NCBI RefSeq assembly: GCF_015476115.1
Contig: NZ_CP064295.1
Location: 2,598,001-2,662,000 of the forward strand
Length of the DNA stretch: 64,000 nt
Reading direction: 5' to 3'
Source of the DNA: Aegicerativicinus sediminis
GTDB lineage: Bacteria > Bacteroidota > Bacteroidia > Flavobacteriales > Flavobacteriaceae
Below the pieces are notes generated by a model that worked only from the letters and a program-made list of their open reading frames with translations, was not told the DNA's origin and made no database searches. The position numbers and the translations under genes are program-made. Of the stretch, positions 1 through 10,400 are shown piece after piece (within the stretch, counting starts at the first letter, position 1; each line of letters opens with the position of its first letter).

Positions 1-1871
1 CAGTTGCACACATAGATGATGGCTGGCATCTCTATTCACAAAGTGTTCCGGAAAATGGTCCTATACCGACCACCTTTTCTTATCCAGAATCGGATAGCAT
101 AAAACTTTTAAATGAAACTATTGAAGATATAGGAACAACTGTCATGGATCCCGTTTTCAATATGGAAATTAAATATTTTGATGAAACTGCGAAATTCGAA
201 CAGACTGTAGTTGTTAGTGGGGATGTTTCAAATTCAATTACTGCCGAGGTAGAATATATGGTTTGTGATGAAAGCCGATGCTTACCTCCAACTTATAAGG
301 ATTTGGTTTTTCAATTAAGCAATGACACTAAATCCTCGTCAATAGATTTTAATACAATTGATGACAATTCAGTAAAAGATTCGGTGCTTAATTCGACCGC
401 TGATTCTGAAGAATTTACACTTCCTTCTGAGGAACCAAAAAAAGGGCTTTGGGCTATTTTTATTATAGCTTTTTTATCTGGATTTGTCGCCTTACTTACT
501 CCTTGTGTTTTTCCAATGATTCCAATGACAGTAAGCTTCTTTATTAAGCAAAGTCCAACCAAAGCTACAGGAATTAAAAATGCAGTTATTTATGGGCTTT
601 CCATAGTAGTGATATATGTAGTGTTAGGTACACTGGTTACTTGGATTTTTGGAGCAGATTCTTTAAATGCTTTAGCCACCAATGTTTGGTTCAATCTAGT
701 TTTCTTTTTGATTTTAGTGGTATTTGCTATATCCTTCTTGGGGGCTTTTGAAATTGTGCTGCCAAGTTCGTGGGCTAATAAAGTTGACGCTCAAGCCGAT
801 AGAGGAGGTTACGTTGGAATATTTTTTATGGCTTTGGCATTGGCGATTGTATCTTTCAGTTGCACTGGCCCCATTGTTGGAACGCTTTTGGTTGAGGCCG
901 CCTCTAAAGGAGGATTGGCCCCTGTAATAGGAATGCTCGGGTTTTCTTTAGCAATTGCAATTCCTTTTGCATTGTTTGCCGCATTTCCAGGCTGGATGAA
1001 TTCGTTGCCAAAATCAGGAGGATGGCTTAACACTGTTAAGGTGGTTTTGGGATTTTTGGAATTGGCACTTGCCTTCAAGTTTTTATCTCAGGCAGATCTT
1101 GTTTTACAGCTTCATTTACTTGAAAGAGAGGTCTTTTTAGCGATATGGATTGCTATTTTTGGAACATTGGCTTTTTATTTGTTTGGTAAAATCACTTTGC
1201 CTCATGATTCGCCATTATCGCATATTTCCGTTGGTAGATTATCTTTAGGACTATTGACTTTGTCTTTTACAATATATTTGATTCCAGGTCTTTGGGGTGC
1301 ACCTTTAAAACTCATTAGCGCTTTTCCTCCCCCAATTGAATATAGTGAATCTCCTTATGGTGTAGGGAATAGTCTAAATAGTGGTTTAATTAATTCACAT
1401 GCAGATGGTGATCTGCCGGATGGGGCACATTATTTACCCCCTCATCAGATTCTTGCTTTTAATGATTATGATAAAGGATTAGCTTATGCCAAAACAGTTA
1501 ATAAACCGGTTTTGCTTGATTTTACAGGATGGGCATGTGTAAATTGCAGAAAAATGGAGCAGAATGTTTGGGTTGATGATCAAGTACTTTCCATTTTAAA
1601 GAATGATGTTGTATTGGTATCGTTATATGTTGATGACAAGCGACCTTTAGACGAAAATGAAGTGTTGGATTCAAAATTACGACCCGGGAAAAAATTGAAA
1701 TATATAGGCCAAAAGTGGAGTGAGTTTCAGGCTGTTCGATATAAAACGAATACTCAACCTTTTTATGTTTTATTAAATAAAGAGGAAGCTAATCTAGTTC
1801 CACCAATTGGATACACCCCAGATGCAGATAATTTTGAGAATTGGTTAAGGGCAGGGATTTCAAATTATTAA
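1..1871 (+). CDS. dsbD: Thiol:disulfide interchange protein DsbD-like (5' truncated by the window)
   Basis: The frame is open from base 3, well upstream of the first ATG at 144, and encodes a WHLYSQ-type stretch typical of the periplasmic N-terminal DsbD domain, so the gene starts outside the window. Next come a CcdA/DsbD-like transmembrane core of about eight helices (nt ~450-1320, with conserved Cys-bearing segments LLTPCVFP and FSCTGP) and a C-terminal thioredoxin-like domain with a CVNC active site (nt ~1536-1547). In this family electrons pass from cytoplasmic thioredoxin through the membrane to periplasmic thiol proteins. The gene is convergent with the araR-like gene, with 11 bp between the stop codons, and has no evident functional link to the arabinan locus. 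Family assignment is firm; the exact periplasmic partner is not visible. Confidence 0.93.
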   Translation, partial: VAHIDDGWHLYSQSVPENGPIPTTFSYPESDSIKLLNETIEDIGTTVMDPVFNMEIKYFDETAKFEQTVVVSGDVSNSITAEVEYMVCDESRCLPPTYKDLVFQLSNDTKSSSIDFNTIDDNSVKDSVLNSTADSEEFTLPSEEPKKGLWAIFIIAFLSGFVALLTPCVFPMIPMTVSFFIKQSPTKATGIKNAVIYGLSIVVIYVVLGTLVTWIFGADSLNALATNVWFNLVFFLILVVFAISFLGAFEIVLPSSWANKVDAQADRGGYVGIFFMALALAIVSFSCTGPIVGTLLVEAASKGGLAPVIGMLGFSLAIAIPFALFAAFPGWMNSLPKSGGWLNTVKVVLGFLELALAFKFLSQADLVLQLHLLEREVFLAIWIAIFGTLAFYLFGKITLPHDSPLSHISVGRLSLGLLTLSFTIYLIPGLWGAPLKLISAFPPPIEYSESPYGVGNSLNSGLINSHADGDLPDGAHYLPPHQILAFNDYDKGLAYAKTVNKPVLLDFTGWACVNCRKMEQNVWVDDQVLSILKNDVVLVSLYVDDKRPLDENEVLDSKLRPGKKLKYIGQKWSEFQAVRYKTNTQPFYVLLNKEEANLVPPIGYTPDADNFENWLRAGISNY

Positions 1872-1882
1872 TCCCTCAAATT

Positions 1883-2572
1883 TTACAACTTAAAGACGAA
1901 TCCCTGATCTGTTTTTTTGTTGTATTTGTCTTCGTCGAACTTGTATAAAAAAGACCCCTTCCTTGAGGAATTCATGTCTTTTTCATCTAATTTGATAAGA
2001 ATATCCAAAGAATTTATTTTGCTTATAAAATTCCTCTTATCTAATTTTTCATCTAATATAGATTCGTATAGCTTTTGAAGCTGTTTCATGGTGAATTTTT
2101 CTGGCAATAACTCAAAACCAATAGGTTTTGTGGAAGTTCGGTATCTAAGTCGTCTTATACCATGATGCACCATTTCATCGTGATCGAATATTAATTTCGG
2201 TTTATTTGTAATGGAGAACCATTGGGCAGAGTATTGCTCAGTTAATTCCTCGTTATGATCACTAATATTAATTAGGGCGTAATAAGCCACGGAAATTGTA
2301 CGTTGGGCAGGGTCTCGATCAACTTCGCTGTATGCGTAGAATTGTTCCATATATATATGGTCCAAGCCTGTCATGGTTTTCAAAACTCTGTTTGCAGCTA
2401 AATCCAATGATTCATCTTGTTGAAGGAACCCTCCAATTAGTGACCATTTACCTTTTTCAGGCTCGAAATCCCTTTTAATTAATAAAACTTTTAATTCGTC
2501 ATTATCAAAACCGAAAATGAGGCAATCAACGGCGACAACAATTTTGTCCTCCTTGCTATAACTGTTTAGCAT
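1883..2572 (-). CDS. araR: Nudix-related transcriptional regulator, AraR-like (NrtR family)
   Basis: The 229-residue protein has an N-terminal Nudix-like domain (about residues 8-140) and a C-terminal winged-helix region (about 150-229), the layout of NrtR-type regulators. The Nudix box keeps G48, E54, R62 and G69, but the catalytic Glu residues of the REUxEE part are V63, T66 and M67, so hydrolase activity is unlikely. A Nudix-type AraR is known to repress L-arabinose genes in Bacteroides thetaiotaomicron; this gene is divergent from an arabinan locus, which supports the same role with L-arabinose as the probable effector. The intergenic region holds two copies of a 19-bp inverted repeat proposed here as its operator. 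An ordinary ADP-ribose pyrophosphatase is the alternative, made unlikely by the lost catalytic residues. Confidence 0.85.
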   Translation of the reverse strand: MLNSYSKEDKIVVAVDCLIFGFDNDELKVLLIKRDFEPEKGKWSLIGGFLQQDESLDLAANRVLKTMTGLDHIYMEQFYAYSEVDRDPAQRTISVAYYALINISDHNEELTEQYSAQWFSITNKPKLIFDHDEMVHHGIRRLRYRTSTKPIGFELLPEKFTMKQLQKLYESILDEKLDKRNFISKINSLDILIKLDEKDMNSSRKGSFLYKFDEDKYNKKTDQGFVFKL

Positions 2573-2631
2573 TGATATTAATTTGGAAAATTGTAATTGA
2601 AAAAATAATTCCTTTGGAATAACGTAGGTAT

Positions 2632-2650
2632 AAATGTAAAAAAAACATTT
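2632..2650. promoter_or_regulatory. Weaker putative AraR operator in front of araR
   Basis: AAATGT (2632-2637) and ACATTT (2645-2650) form an inverted repeat with a 7-nt A-only spacer. It has the same arm length and spacing as the two stronger sites at 2744 and 20630, differing only by G-to-A and C-to-T at the symmetric third and fourth arm positions. It lies 60 bp upstream of the araR start codon, where it could serve autoregulation. The A/T-rich composition makes chance occurrence possible. Confidence 0.45.
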
Positions 2651-2737
2651 ATTAATATCCTAATTAGCAGTCTGATTTATTAAAGAAACTTAAAAAAAAG
2701 TTAAAAAAATTTGGATATTCGGAATTACTTCAGTTAA

Positions 2738-2769
2738 TTTGAAAAGTGTATTAGGTACACTTATAATTC
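2738..2769 (+). promoter_or_regulatory. Putative promoter of the arabinan operon
   Basis: A TTTG at 2738-2741 and TATAATTC at 2762-2769 resemble the Bacteroidota -33 (TTTG) and -7 (TAnnTTTG) elements with a 20-bp spacer. The -7 match is partial. The proposed operator 2744-2762 fills the spacer, which fits repression by blocking RNA polymerase. Confidence 0.5.
2744..2762. promoter_or_regulatory. Putative AraR operator upstream of susC
   Basis: AAGTGTATTAGGTACACTT is a perfect inverted repeat with 7-bp arms (AAGTGTA/TACACTT) and a 5-bp spacer. It is 31 bp upstream of the SusC start and lies between the putative -33 and -7 elements. A near-identical repeat occurs before araB at 20630-20648, within the same locus and under the same likely regulator. 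Confidence 0.7.
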
Positions 2770-2792
2770 ACTTCTAACTTAAATAATGTAAT

Positions 2793-5700
2793 ATGGCTTT
2801 ATCCAAATGTCAATTTGGCTATCGTTATTGTAAAAATTTATTGCAATCGATTACAATAATGATGTTCTTGTTTGCGGGCAATGTTGCTTTTTCTCAACAG
2901 CAACTTATCACCGGAACGGTGACTTCGCAAACTGATGGCTTACCTCTTCCAGGGGTTAATGTACTTGTAAAAGGTACAAACAGAGGCGCAGCAACTGATT
3001 TTGAAGGAAACTATTCAATTGAAGCTGCATCAAACGAAATCTTGGTATTTTCATATTTAGGCTACCAAGAGCAAGAAATTTCAGTAGGAAATCAATCGGT
3101 AATTAACGTTCAACTATTAGAAAGCCTATCTTCTTTAGATGAGGTAGTCGTAACCGGTTATGGTACTCAAAGGAAATCCGATCTAACGGGTGCCGTAAGT
3201 GTTGTAGATACTGAAGAGATGGCTAAACAGGCATCGAATGATGTTTCACAGATGCTTCAAGGTCGTGTAGCGGGTGTTACTGTCACAACAGATGGTCAAC
3301 CTGGTGCGAGTCCAAATGTCAGGATCCGTGGTGTTTCAACCTTTGGTCAAGGAGCTAGTGCAGAACCCCTATATGTTGTTGATGGCTTTCCAATCTCTGG
3401 AGGAATTAGAGACCTCAACCCTAATGATATTGAAACAATTCAGGTTTTAAAGGATGCAACTGCAGGCGCAATTTACGGGAACAGAGCGGCAAACGGTGTA
3501 ATCATTATTACCACAAAGAGTGGTAGAAAAGGGAAAAAACTTTCGGTAGAAGTAAACTCTTATTATGGTTTTCAAACCATTACACAAAGTCTACCTGTTT
3601 TAGATAGAGCAGGTTATCAATTGATAAATGCTGAACTTTTAACAAATGCAAATCAGCCAATTGTACCGGGGAATGATCCTAATTCGCCCTTATTTATCGA
3701 TGATATTGATACAGATTGGCAAGATGCGGGTTATAAAGATGGTTATATAATGAACCATAACTTTAATGTGTCAGGAGGTACTGAAAAAGGTAATTATTTT
3801 GTGTCTGCTGACTATTTGGATAACGTTGGAACACTTGTTGGAAGTGGTCCAGATTACAAACGTTATTCTTTCAGAGTAAATTCAGACTTTGAGTTTGGTA
3901 AGTTTACCTTGGGTGAAAATGTCTACTATGTTCATTCAGATGAAAACCCGTTATTTAGTACAACCACTATTAGTTTACCAGGTAACAGACCGTCATTGGT
4001 TAACGACCTGTTGCAGGCGGCACCTACCATTCCATTATACGATCCTAACCGCTTAGGAGGTTTCGGTGGTGCAGATTCAACTATCCATCAATCTATTACA
4101 CTCAATGTTCCAGGTATCAATACCTTAATTGAGAATCAAACTATGGTGGATAGAATATTGGCTAATCTTTACTTAAATTTTGAACCTATCTCAGGTTTAA
4201 ATTTAAAAACTAATCTTACTTACGATAAGACGAGCATAGAAGATCAACTTTTTGTTCCTCAGTATGATTTAGGATATTTCTTCCCTGGACCTGTGGCTCA
4301 ATTACAGGTGGGCAATAGAAATAGTAGTTCCTTCCTTATAGAAAATACAATTGATTGGACGAAGGAATTTGACAAACACAATATATCTGTGTTGGTAGGT
4401 CAGACTTATCAAGAATTCGACTTTAGAGAAACTAGGGTTGTAGGAGCTGGTTTAACAGAGCCTTACATTAAGAATTTAACAAACGCAACAGACTTTAGTG
4501 TATTTGACAATTTACAACCTGCCACTTTAAGTTCGTATTTGGGTAGAATTAATTATTCTTATGACGATACATATTTGTTGACAGCGAATATTAGACGTGA
4601 TGGATCATCAAAGTTTAGCAAAGCTGTACGTTACGAATATTTCCCTTCTATAGGTTTAGGTTGGAAATTGCATAACCAATTTGATCTCCCAGAGCTAATT
4701 ACAAGTTTGAAGTTAAGAGGAGGATGGGGTGAAATTGGAAACCAGGAAATTGGTAATTTCCGGTACCAAAGTACCATAAATAGGGGTATACCTTATAGCT
4801 TCTCCTATGGCCGAGCAATTGGAGCTGCTGTTACTGTACTGGTTGATGAAAACTTAAAATGGGAAACCCGTACAACTAAAAGTGTTGGTGTGGACGCAAC
4901 CCTTTGGAATGGTGGTTTAGAGTTCACCGCGGAATACTATTCTAATAAATCTGAAGATGTATTGGTGGATATTCCAATCGCATTTTCAAATACAGTAGGT
5001 AGCTTTGATCCCAGATTGTTTACAAATGCAGGTTCAATCGAGAATTCAGGAATTGAATTATCTGCAGTTATAAGAAAACAGTTTGGCGATTTTAACCTTG
5101 AGATTGCTCCAAACTTCTACACAGTTAAAAACGAAGTATTAGCAATAGGTAATCAACCATTTATTTCTGGTGCCGGATCAAGAACCATTGTTGGTAGATC
5201 TCTTGGCGAGCATTTTGGATATGTATATGACGGTATTTTCCAAACCGCAGAGGAGGTAGCAAGTTCACCTGTGCAAGAACCAGGAACTGCACCTGGAGAC
5301 ATAAAATATAAAGATCTAAATGGTGATAATGTTATTAACGTCGATGACCGTACATTTTTGGGCAAAGGAATGCCGACTTATAACTACGGTATTAATATAA
5401 CTGCTAGTTTCAAGAATTTCGATTTCACTTTCTTCGGTCAGGGTAGCGGTGGTAATCTAATAAATAGTAACCTTTATAGAGGTTTGATGCCAACTTCTGG
5501 TTACACCAACTGGCATGAGGATATTTTAGACCGTTGGACTCCAACAAATACAGATACTAATGTTCCTCGTGTGATGTTCTTAGATCCTAATAATAATGGT
5601 AGAGATTCTAATAGACCAGGTTGGTTGCAAAAGGGAGATTATTTCAGGATTAATACAATCTCTTTAGGTTATACATTGCCAGAAGCTATTTCTTCAAAGG

Positions 5701-5870
5701 CTTTCATGTCTAAGGCAAGATTTTATTTGACATTGCAAAACGTTGCAGTATTTTCAAAGTATAAAGGATATAACCCAGATTTCCAAGCTGGAATTTTGAA
5801 TCCAGGATTTGATTATGGAACTTATCCAAGACCTTTAACTACTATGCTAGGAGCACAATTTAAATTTTAA
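2793..5870 (+). CDS. SusC-like TonB-dependent outer membrane receptor (arabinan oligosaccharide uptake)
   Basis: The 1025-residue protein starts with a signal peptide ending near residue 34 (NVAFSQ), followed by a CarboxypepD_reg-like domain (about 36-112), a plug domain beginning near VVVTGYGTQRKSDLTGAV (about 118-250) and a TonB-dependent beta-barrel to an aromatic C-terminus. This is the SusC/RagA architecture: an outer membrane channel that imports oligosaccharides with SusD as lid, energised by TonB. It is the first gene of the AraR-controlled run and its partner SusD follows after 11 bp. The surrounding GH43 and GH51 genes point to arabino-oligosaccharides as substrate, which is inference from context. 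Confidence 0.95.
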   Translation: MALSKCQFGYRYCKNLLQSITIMMFLFAGNVAFSQQQLITGTVTSQTDGLPLPGVNVLVKGTNRGAATDFEGNYSIEAASNEILVFSYLGYQEQEISVGNQSVINVQLLESLSSLDEVVVTGYGTQRKSDLTGAVSVVDTEEMAKQASNDVSQMLQGRVAGVTVTTDGQPGASPNVRIRGVSTFGQGASAEPLYVVDGFPISGGIRDLNPNDIETIQVLKDATAGAIYGNRAANGVIIITTKSGRKGKKLSVEVNSYYGFQTITQSLPVLDRAGYQLINAELLTNANQPIVPGNDPNSPLFIDDIDTDWQDAGYKDGYIMNHNFNVSGGTEKGNYFVSADYLDNVGTLVGSGPDYKRYSFRVNSDFEFGKFTLGENVYYVHSDENPLFSTTTISLPGNRPSLVNDLLQAAPTIPLYDPNRLGGFGGADSTIHQSITLNVPGINTLIENQTMVDRILANLYLNFEPISGLNLKTNLTYDKTSIEDQLFVPQYDLGYFFPGPVAQLQVGNRNSSSFLIENTIDWTKEFDKHNISVLVGQTYQEFDFRETRVVGAGLTEPYIKNLTNATDFSVFDNLQPATLSSYLGRINYSYDDTYLLTANIRRDGSSKFSKAVRYEYFPSIGLGWKLHNQFDLPELITSLKLRGGWGEIGNQEIGNFRYQSTINRGIPYSFSYGRAIGAAVTVLVDENLKWETRTTKSVGVDATLWNGGLEFTAEYYSNKSEDVLVDIPIAFSNTVGSFDPRLFTNAGSIENSGIELSAVIRKQFGDFNLEIAPNFYTVKNEVLAIGNQPFISGAGSRTIVGRSLGEHFGYVYDGIFQTAEEVASSPVQEPGTAPGDIKYKDLNGDNVINVDDRTFLGKGMPTYNYGINITASFKNFDFTFFGQGSGGNLINSNLYRGLMPTSGYTNWHEDILDRWTPTNTDTNVPRVMFLDPNNNGRDSNRPGWLQKGDYFRINTISLGYTLPEAISSKAFMSKARFYLTLQNVAVFSKYKGYNPDFQAGILNPGFDYGTYPRPLTTMLGAQFKF

Positions 5871-5881
5871 TTGTTAAGAAA

Positions 5882-7435
5882 ATGAAAAAACAAATAATAC
5901 AAATAGTCATTCTAGCTATTACCATAACCTTGTTTTATCAATGTGATGATAAGCTAGAAATTGTTGACCCAAATAGATTGGCAACAGGGTCTTATTATAA
6001 TAATCAAGATCATGCAATAGCGGCGGTAGACGCAATTTATAATGCATTAATTATTGATGGAACCTATCAAAGGATGACCCCAATAATGGGAGATGGAAGA
6101 GGTGATGAAGCTAGATCTAGAAGTCCATGGGCGTTTCTAGCCCAGACCAGTAATTTTACGGTACCTCCAACAGATGGAGCCTTAGATATTGCATGGTTGG
6201 GTTATTATTCTATTATAAATAGAGCCAACCAAGCCCTAGAGCAGGTGCCTCAGATTGATGAAGTTGATAGTAATTTACGGGAACGATTGTTAGGACAAGC
6301 ATATTTCTTGAGAGCCTTCGCCTATTTCAACATTACAAATATTTACGAAAAAGTTCCATTAATTCTAGAGCCTCAAAAGGGGCAGGAAGATTTCTTCCCA
6401 TCAAATGCAGATATTACCCAGGCTGATATTTATGCCCAAGTTGAGGCTGATTTAGTTGAGGCAATTTCAAAACTTCCAGTAAGTTATGCAGATGTTAATG
6501 GTCCAGATACTGGTCAGGTTGGCCGTGCAACAAAAGGTGCGGCTCAATCATTATTAGGGAAATTAAAATTATATCAGGGAGATCATTCTGCAGCATTACC
6601 ACATTTTCAGGCTGTGGTAAATTCCCAGCAATATAGCTTAGCTAGTAATTATGGAGATTTGTTTTCTCAAGATCCAAGCAAGGAGGCTGCCAACCCAGGA
6701 AGAATTTTTTGGGCTGAATTTACTCAAAGTCAAGGAGCAAACTTTAACTGGGGAGGTGATCCAAACGTTAACTGGAGACAGTTTCTTGCATTAGCACCAA
6801 CATATTCTGGAGCTGATTTTTATGATTTTTTCCCTACTCAGTTTTTGGTTGATGAATTATCTGCAGAAAGAACATTAGATGATAAGATTGATCCTAGATT
6901 CCCGGCAACTATATTATCATATCAACCAGATGAAGGGCTCACCCAGGCTTATGGAAGGGATTATTTTTTAGATCCTAACCTATATTATATTGCAAAGTAT
7001 ACTTTGGCCAATGAGGGTGGTGATCCGTTTACATGCGGTATAAATTATCATATTATTCGTTATGCAGATGTACTTTTAATGTATGCAGAATGTTTAGCAA
7101 ACACGGGTAATATTGCATTAGCCGCGGAACAGGTTCAAAAGGTAAGGGACAGAGTAAACTTGCCTGATAGGGAGGCTGAATTTGCTGGGTATTCTTTAGG
7201 TCAATTTATGGACCAATTAGCACATGAACGTGTTACAGAACTTGGTATGGAAGGTTTGAGATGGTATGATATTAAACGATGGGGTTGGTTAGAAGATTCA
7301 GCTAAATTAAATGAACTTAAGGCTCACGATAGTGAATTTAATACCTATGTTCCAAATCGTAAATATCAGCCTATTTCTCAGAATGAATTAGACCGTAATC
7401 CCAACATGGTTGGTAATTCGGCAAATACAAATTAA
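5882..7435 (+). CDS. SusD/RagB-like surface glycan-binding lipoprotein
   Basis: The 517-residue protein has a short N-terminal hydrophobic segment ending in a Cys at about residue 21 (LFYQC, an imperfect lipobox), then TPR-like helices of the SusD-like N-terminal domain (GQAYFLRAFAYFNIT near residues 140-155) and a C-terminal RagB/SusD domain ending with the usual ERVTELGMEGLRWYDIKRWG motif. SusD proteins sit on the cell surface over the SusC barrel and bind the incoming glycan. The 11-bp gap to susC indicates co-transcription. Substrate (arabinan fragments) is inferred from the neighbours. Confidence 0.94.
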   Translation: MKKQIIQIVILAITITLFYQCDDKLEIVDPNRLATGSYYNNQDHAIAAVDAIYNALIIDGTYQRMTPIMGDGRGDEARSRSPWAFLAQTSNFTVPPTDGALDIAWLGYYSIINRANQALEQVPQIDEVDSNLRERLLGQAYFLRAFAYFNITNIYEKVPLILEPQKGQEDFFPSNADITQADIYAQVEADLVEAISKLPVSYADVNGPDTGQVGRATKGAAQSLLGKLKLYQGDHSAALPHFQAVVNSQQYSLASNYGDLFSQDPSKEAANPGRIFWAEFTQSQGANFNWGGDPNVNWRQFLALAPTYSGADFYDFFPTQFLVDELSAERTLDDKIDPRFPATILSYQPDEGLTQAYGRDYFLDPNLYYIAKYTLANEGGDPFTCGINYHIIRYADVLLMYAECLANTGNIALAAEQVQKVRDRVNLPDREAEFAGYSLGQFMDQLAHERVTELGMEGLRWYDIKRWGWLEDSAKLNELKAHDSEFNTYVPNRKYQPISQNELDRNPNMVGNSANTN

Positions 7436-7476
7436 GAATACCTAGAATTTGAGTTAGTTTTTTTAAAAATTGATGC

Positions 7477-10400
7477 TTGAAAGTTGATATCAACCATATC
7501 ATTGTTTTTCTGTTAGCAATTTGTTTGGTTGGCTGCACTAAGGAAAGAAATTTTGAAGAGAATAGATTATTTCAACTTATCAGTGCGGAACATTCAGGCA
7601 TCAATTTTACAAATTCAATTATTCCGAATGACACCCTAAACATCTTAAACTATGAATACCTCTACAACGGAGGTGGTGTAGGTGTAGGATATTTTAACAA
7701 GGATAGCCTACCAGATCTAATTTTTACAGGTAATATCGAGCCAAGTCGTTTGTATATTAATGAAGGAAATCTTCATTTTAAAGACATTACAGTTTCTTCA
7801 GGGATAAAAACAAAAGGACATTGGTGCACAGGTGTCAGTGTTATAGATATAAATCAAGATGGTTTTGATGATATCTATATTAGTGTAGGTGGTGTTGGTA
7901 ATAAAAGCATCTTTCCAAACTTACTTTATATAAACAATGGTGATTTAACTTTTACCGAATCAGCTTCTGAATATGGACTGGCTGATCAAGGAGAATCCAT
8001 TCAATCAGTATTTTTTGATTATGATAGAGATGGGGATCTTGATATGTACCTTTTAACAGGGGGAGGATTTGAGCATTCGGCTATAAATGTCCGACCAATG
8101 CTAGATAATGGAACTAGCAGAAATACAGACCGGCTTTATAGAAATGATTATGATGAAAACTTGGGTCATGCAGTTTTTACAAATGTTTCAAAAGATGCAG
8201 GTATAAACATCGAAGGTTTTGGCCTTGGAGTTTCTGTTTTTGATGCTAACAATGATTTTTGGCCAGATTTATATATTTCCAATGACTATTTGTCGAGAGA
8301 TTTGCTTTACATAAATCAGCAAGACGGTACTTTCAAGGAAGATGCACTTAATTATTTTGGTCATACTAGTCATTTTTCAATGGGTAATGATGTTGGAGAT
8401 ATTAATAATGATGGGTATTTAGATGTGGTAACCATGGATATGCTTCCGGAAGATTTGAAGAGAAGGAAGTTGATGTCTGGTGTGCCATCCTACGAAATTT
8501 TTCAAATTTCTGTTGGGTTCGGTTATGGCCATCAGTATATGAGAAATATGCTGCAATTGAACAATGGAAATAATTCCTTCAGTGAAATAGGTCAATTGTC
8601 AGGAATTGATAAAACCGATTGGAGTTGGGCTCCATTATTAGCCGATTTTGATAACGACGGTTTAAGTGATCTGTTTGTTACCAATGGCTTTGGTAAAGAT
8701 ATAACAGATATGGATTTTGTTAAATTTCGTGAGAACAGTTCCTATAAATTCTCCGACGTAGAGGAATTAGGGAAATCTGTTATTGATTGTTTATATCAAA
8801 GACCTGCAATAAAAGTTCCTAACTACACTTTTAAAAATAAAGGTGATTTAACTTTTGAAAAGGTTACTGACGAATGGGGATTCAGTGAGGAGACCATTTC
8901 AAATGGAGCCGCATATGCTGATTTGGATCTAGATGGAGATTTGGATTTAATAGTGAACAACATAAATCAACCAGCCTCCATTTATCAGAACAAAACTAGG
9001 GAAAGCAACCCAAATAACTCTAATTATTTGACCGTTCAATTGGAAGGAAGTAATGGTAATTTAACGGCAATAGGAGCAACAGTTGCAATTTATAAGAATG
9101 GGAATTCCACAATTCGCTATAATCAACCAGTCAGAGGATTTCAAAGTTCAGTTGACAAAAACTTATTTTTTGGTTTGAATGGCTATGCAGCCGTTGACAG
9201 TTTGAAAGTATTTTGGCCAGACGGTAAAAGCAGTTTACTTAAGGGGATTGACTCAAATCAAATCCTTAAAATTGATTATTCTGAAGCATATAATACTGTA
9301 GACTTGATTGGTGCTAATCTAAATAAACCTTTGTTTTTAAGGGATTCCTTAATTCAATTTAAACACCAAGAGCGACCTTATAATGACTATGGGTACCAGC
9401 AATTGTTATTGCATGGCTTTTCTAATCAAGGTCCTGGTATGGCGGTGGGTGATCTCAACGGGGATGGTCTTGAGGACTTATTTGTTGGTGGCAGTTATGG
9501 CTTTAACTCAACTATTTATTTTCAGGAAAAAAATGGAGATTTTACACAATCGGAAATAGAGAATAGTGAGTTATACGAAGATGAAGGAGCATTAATTTTT
9601 GATGCCAATGGCGATAATTTAATGGATTTGTACGTCACCAGTGGAGGATCCGAAAGATATGAGGGACATGAGGCTTACCAAGATAGAATTTATTACAACG
9701 TAAATGGTCAATTTCAACAGGGCGAACTTCCTAAAATGCTAACAAGTACTTCCAATGTTGTTGGAGGTGACTTCGATAAAGATGGTGATATCGATTTATA
9801 TGTTGGTGGTCGCGTAATTCCAGGTAAATATCCAAAGCCCCCGCAAAGTTATATTCTAAGAAATGATTCGGGCAAATTTATAGATGTGACCAATTCTGTT
9901 TGCCCATTTTTGAAATCTGCAGGAATGATAACTTCAGCAGTTTGGACCGATTTCAATAACGACAATCAATTAGACCTAGTTGTTGTGGGCGAATTTATGC
10001 CAATTACATTTTTCAAAGGAAATGGAAGCAAGTTAGAAAAGATACAGTTGGAATCAGATGAATTTCAAAGTTCAGGGCTATGGAATAGTATATATTCTGG
10101 TGATTTCGATAATGATGGTGATATAGACTTTGTTGCAGGAAATTTAGGTTTAAATTCAAACTTAAAAATTATTGATAATCAACCACTAAGATTGGATTAT
10201 GCAGATTTTGATAATAATGGTTCCATAGATCCAATATTCTCTAAATATGAGGAAGGGAATTATTTTCCGATAGCCTCATTAGATAATTTGGTTCAGCAGC
10301 TGCCCTCGATTAAAAAAAGGTTTTTATTCTACAGAAATTACGCCAAATCAACAACCAAAGATATATTGGATTTTTTAAACCCATCATCATACAATAGCTT

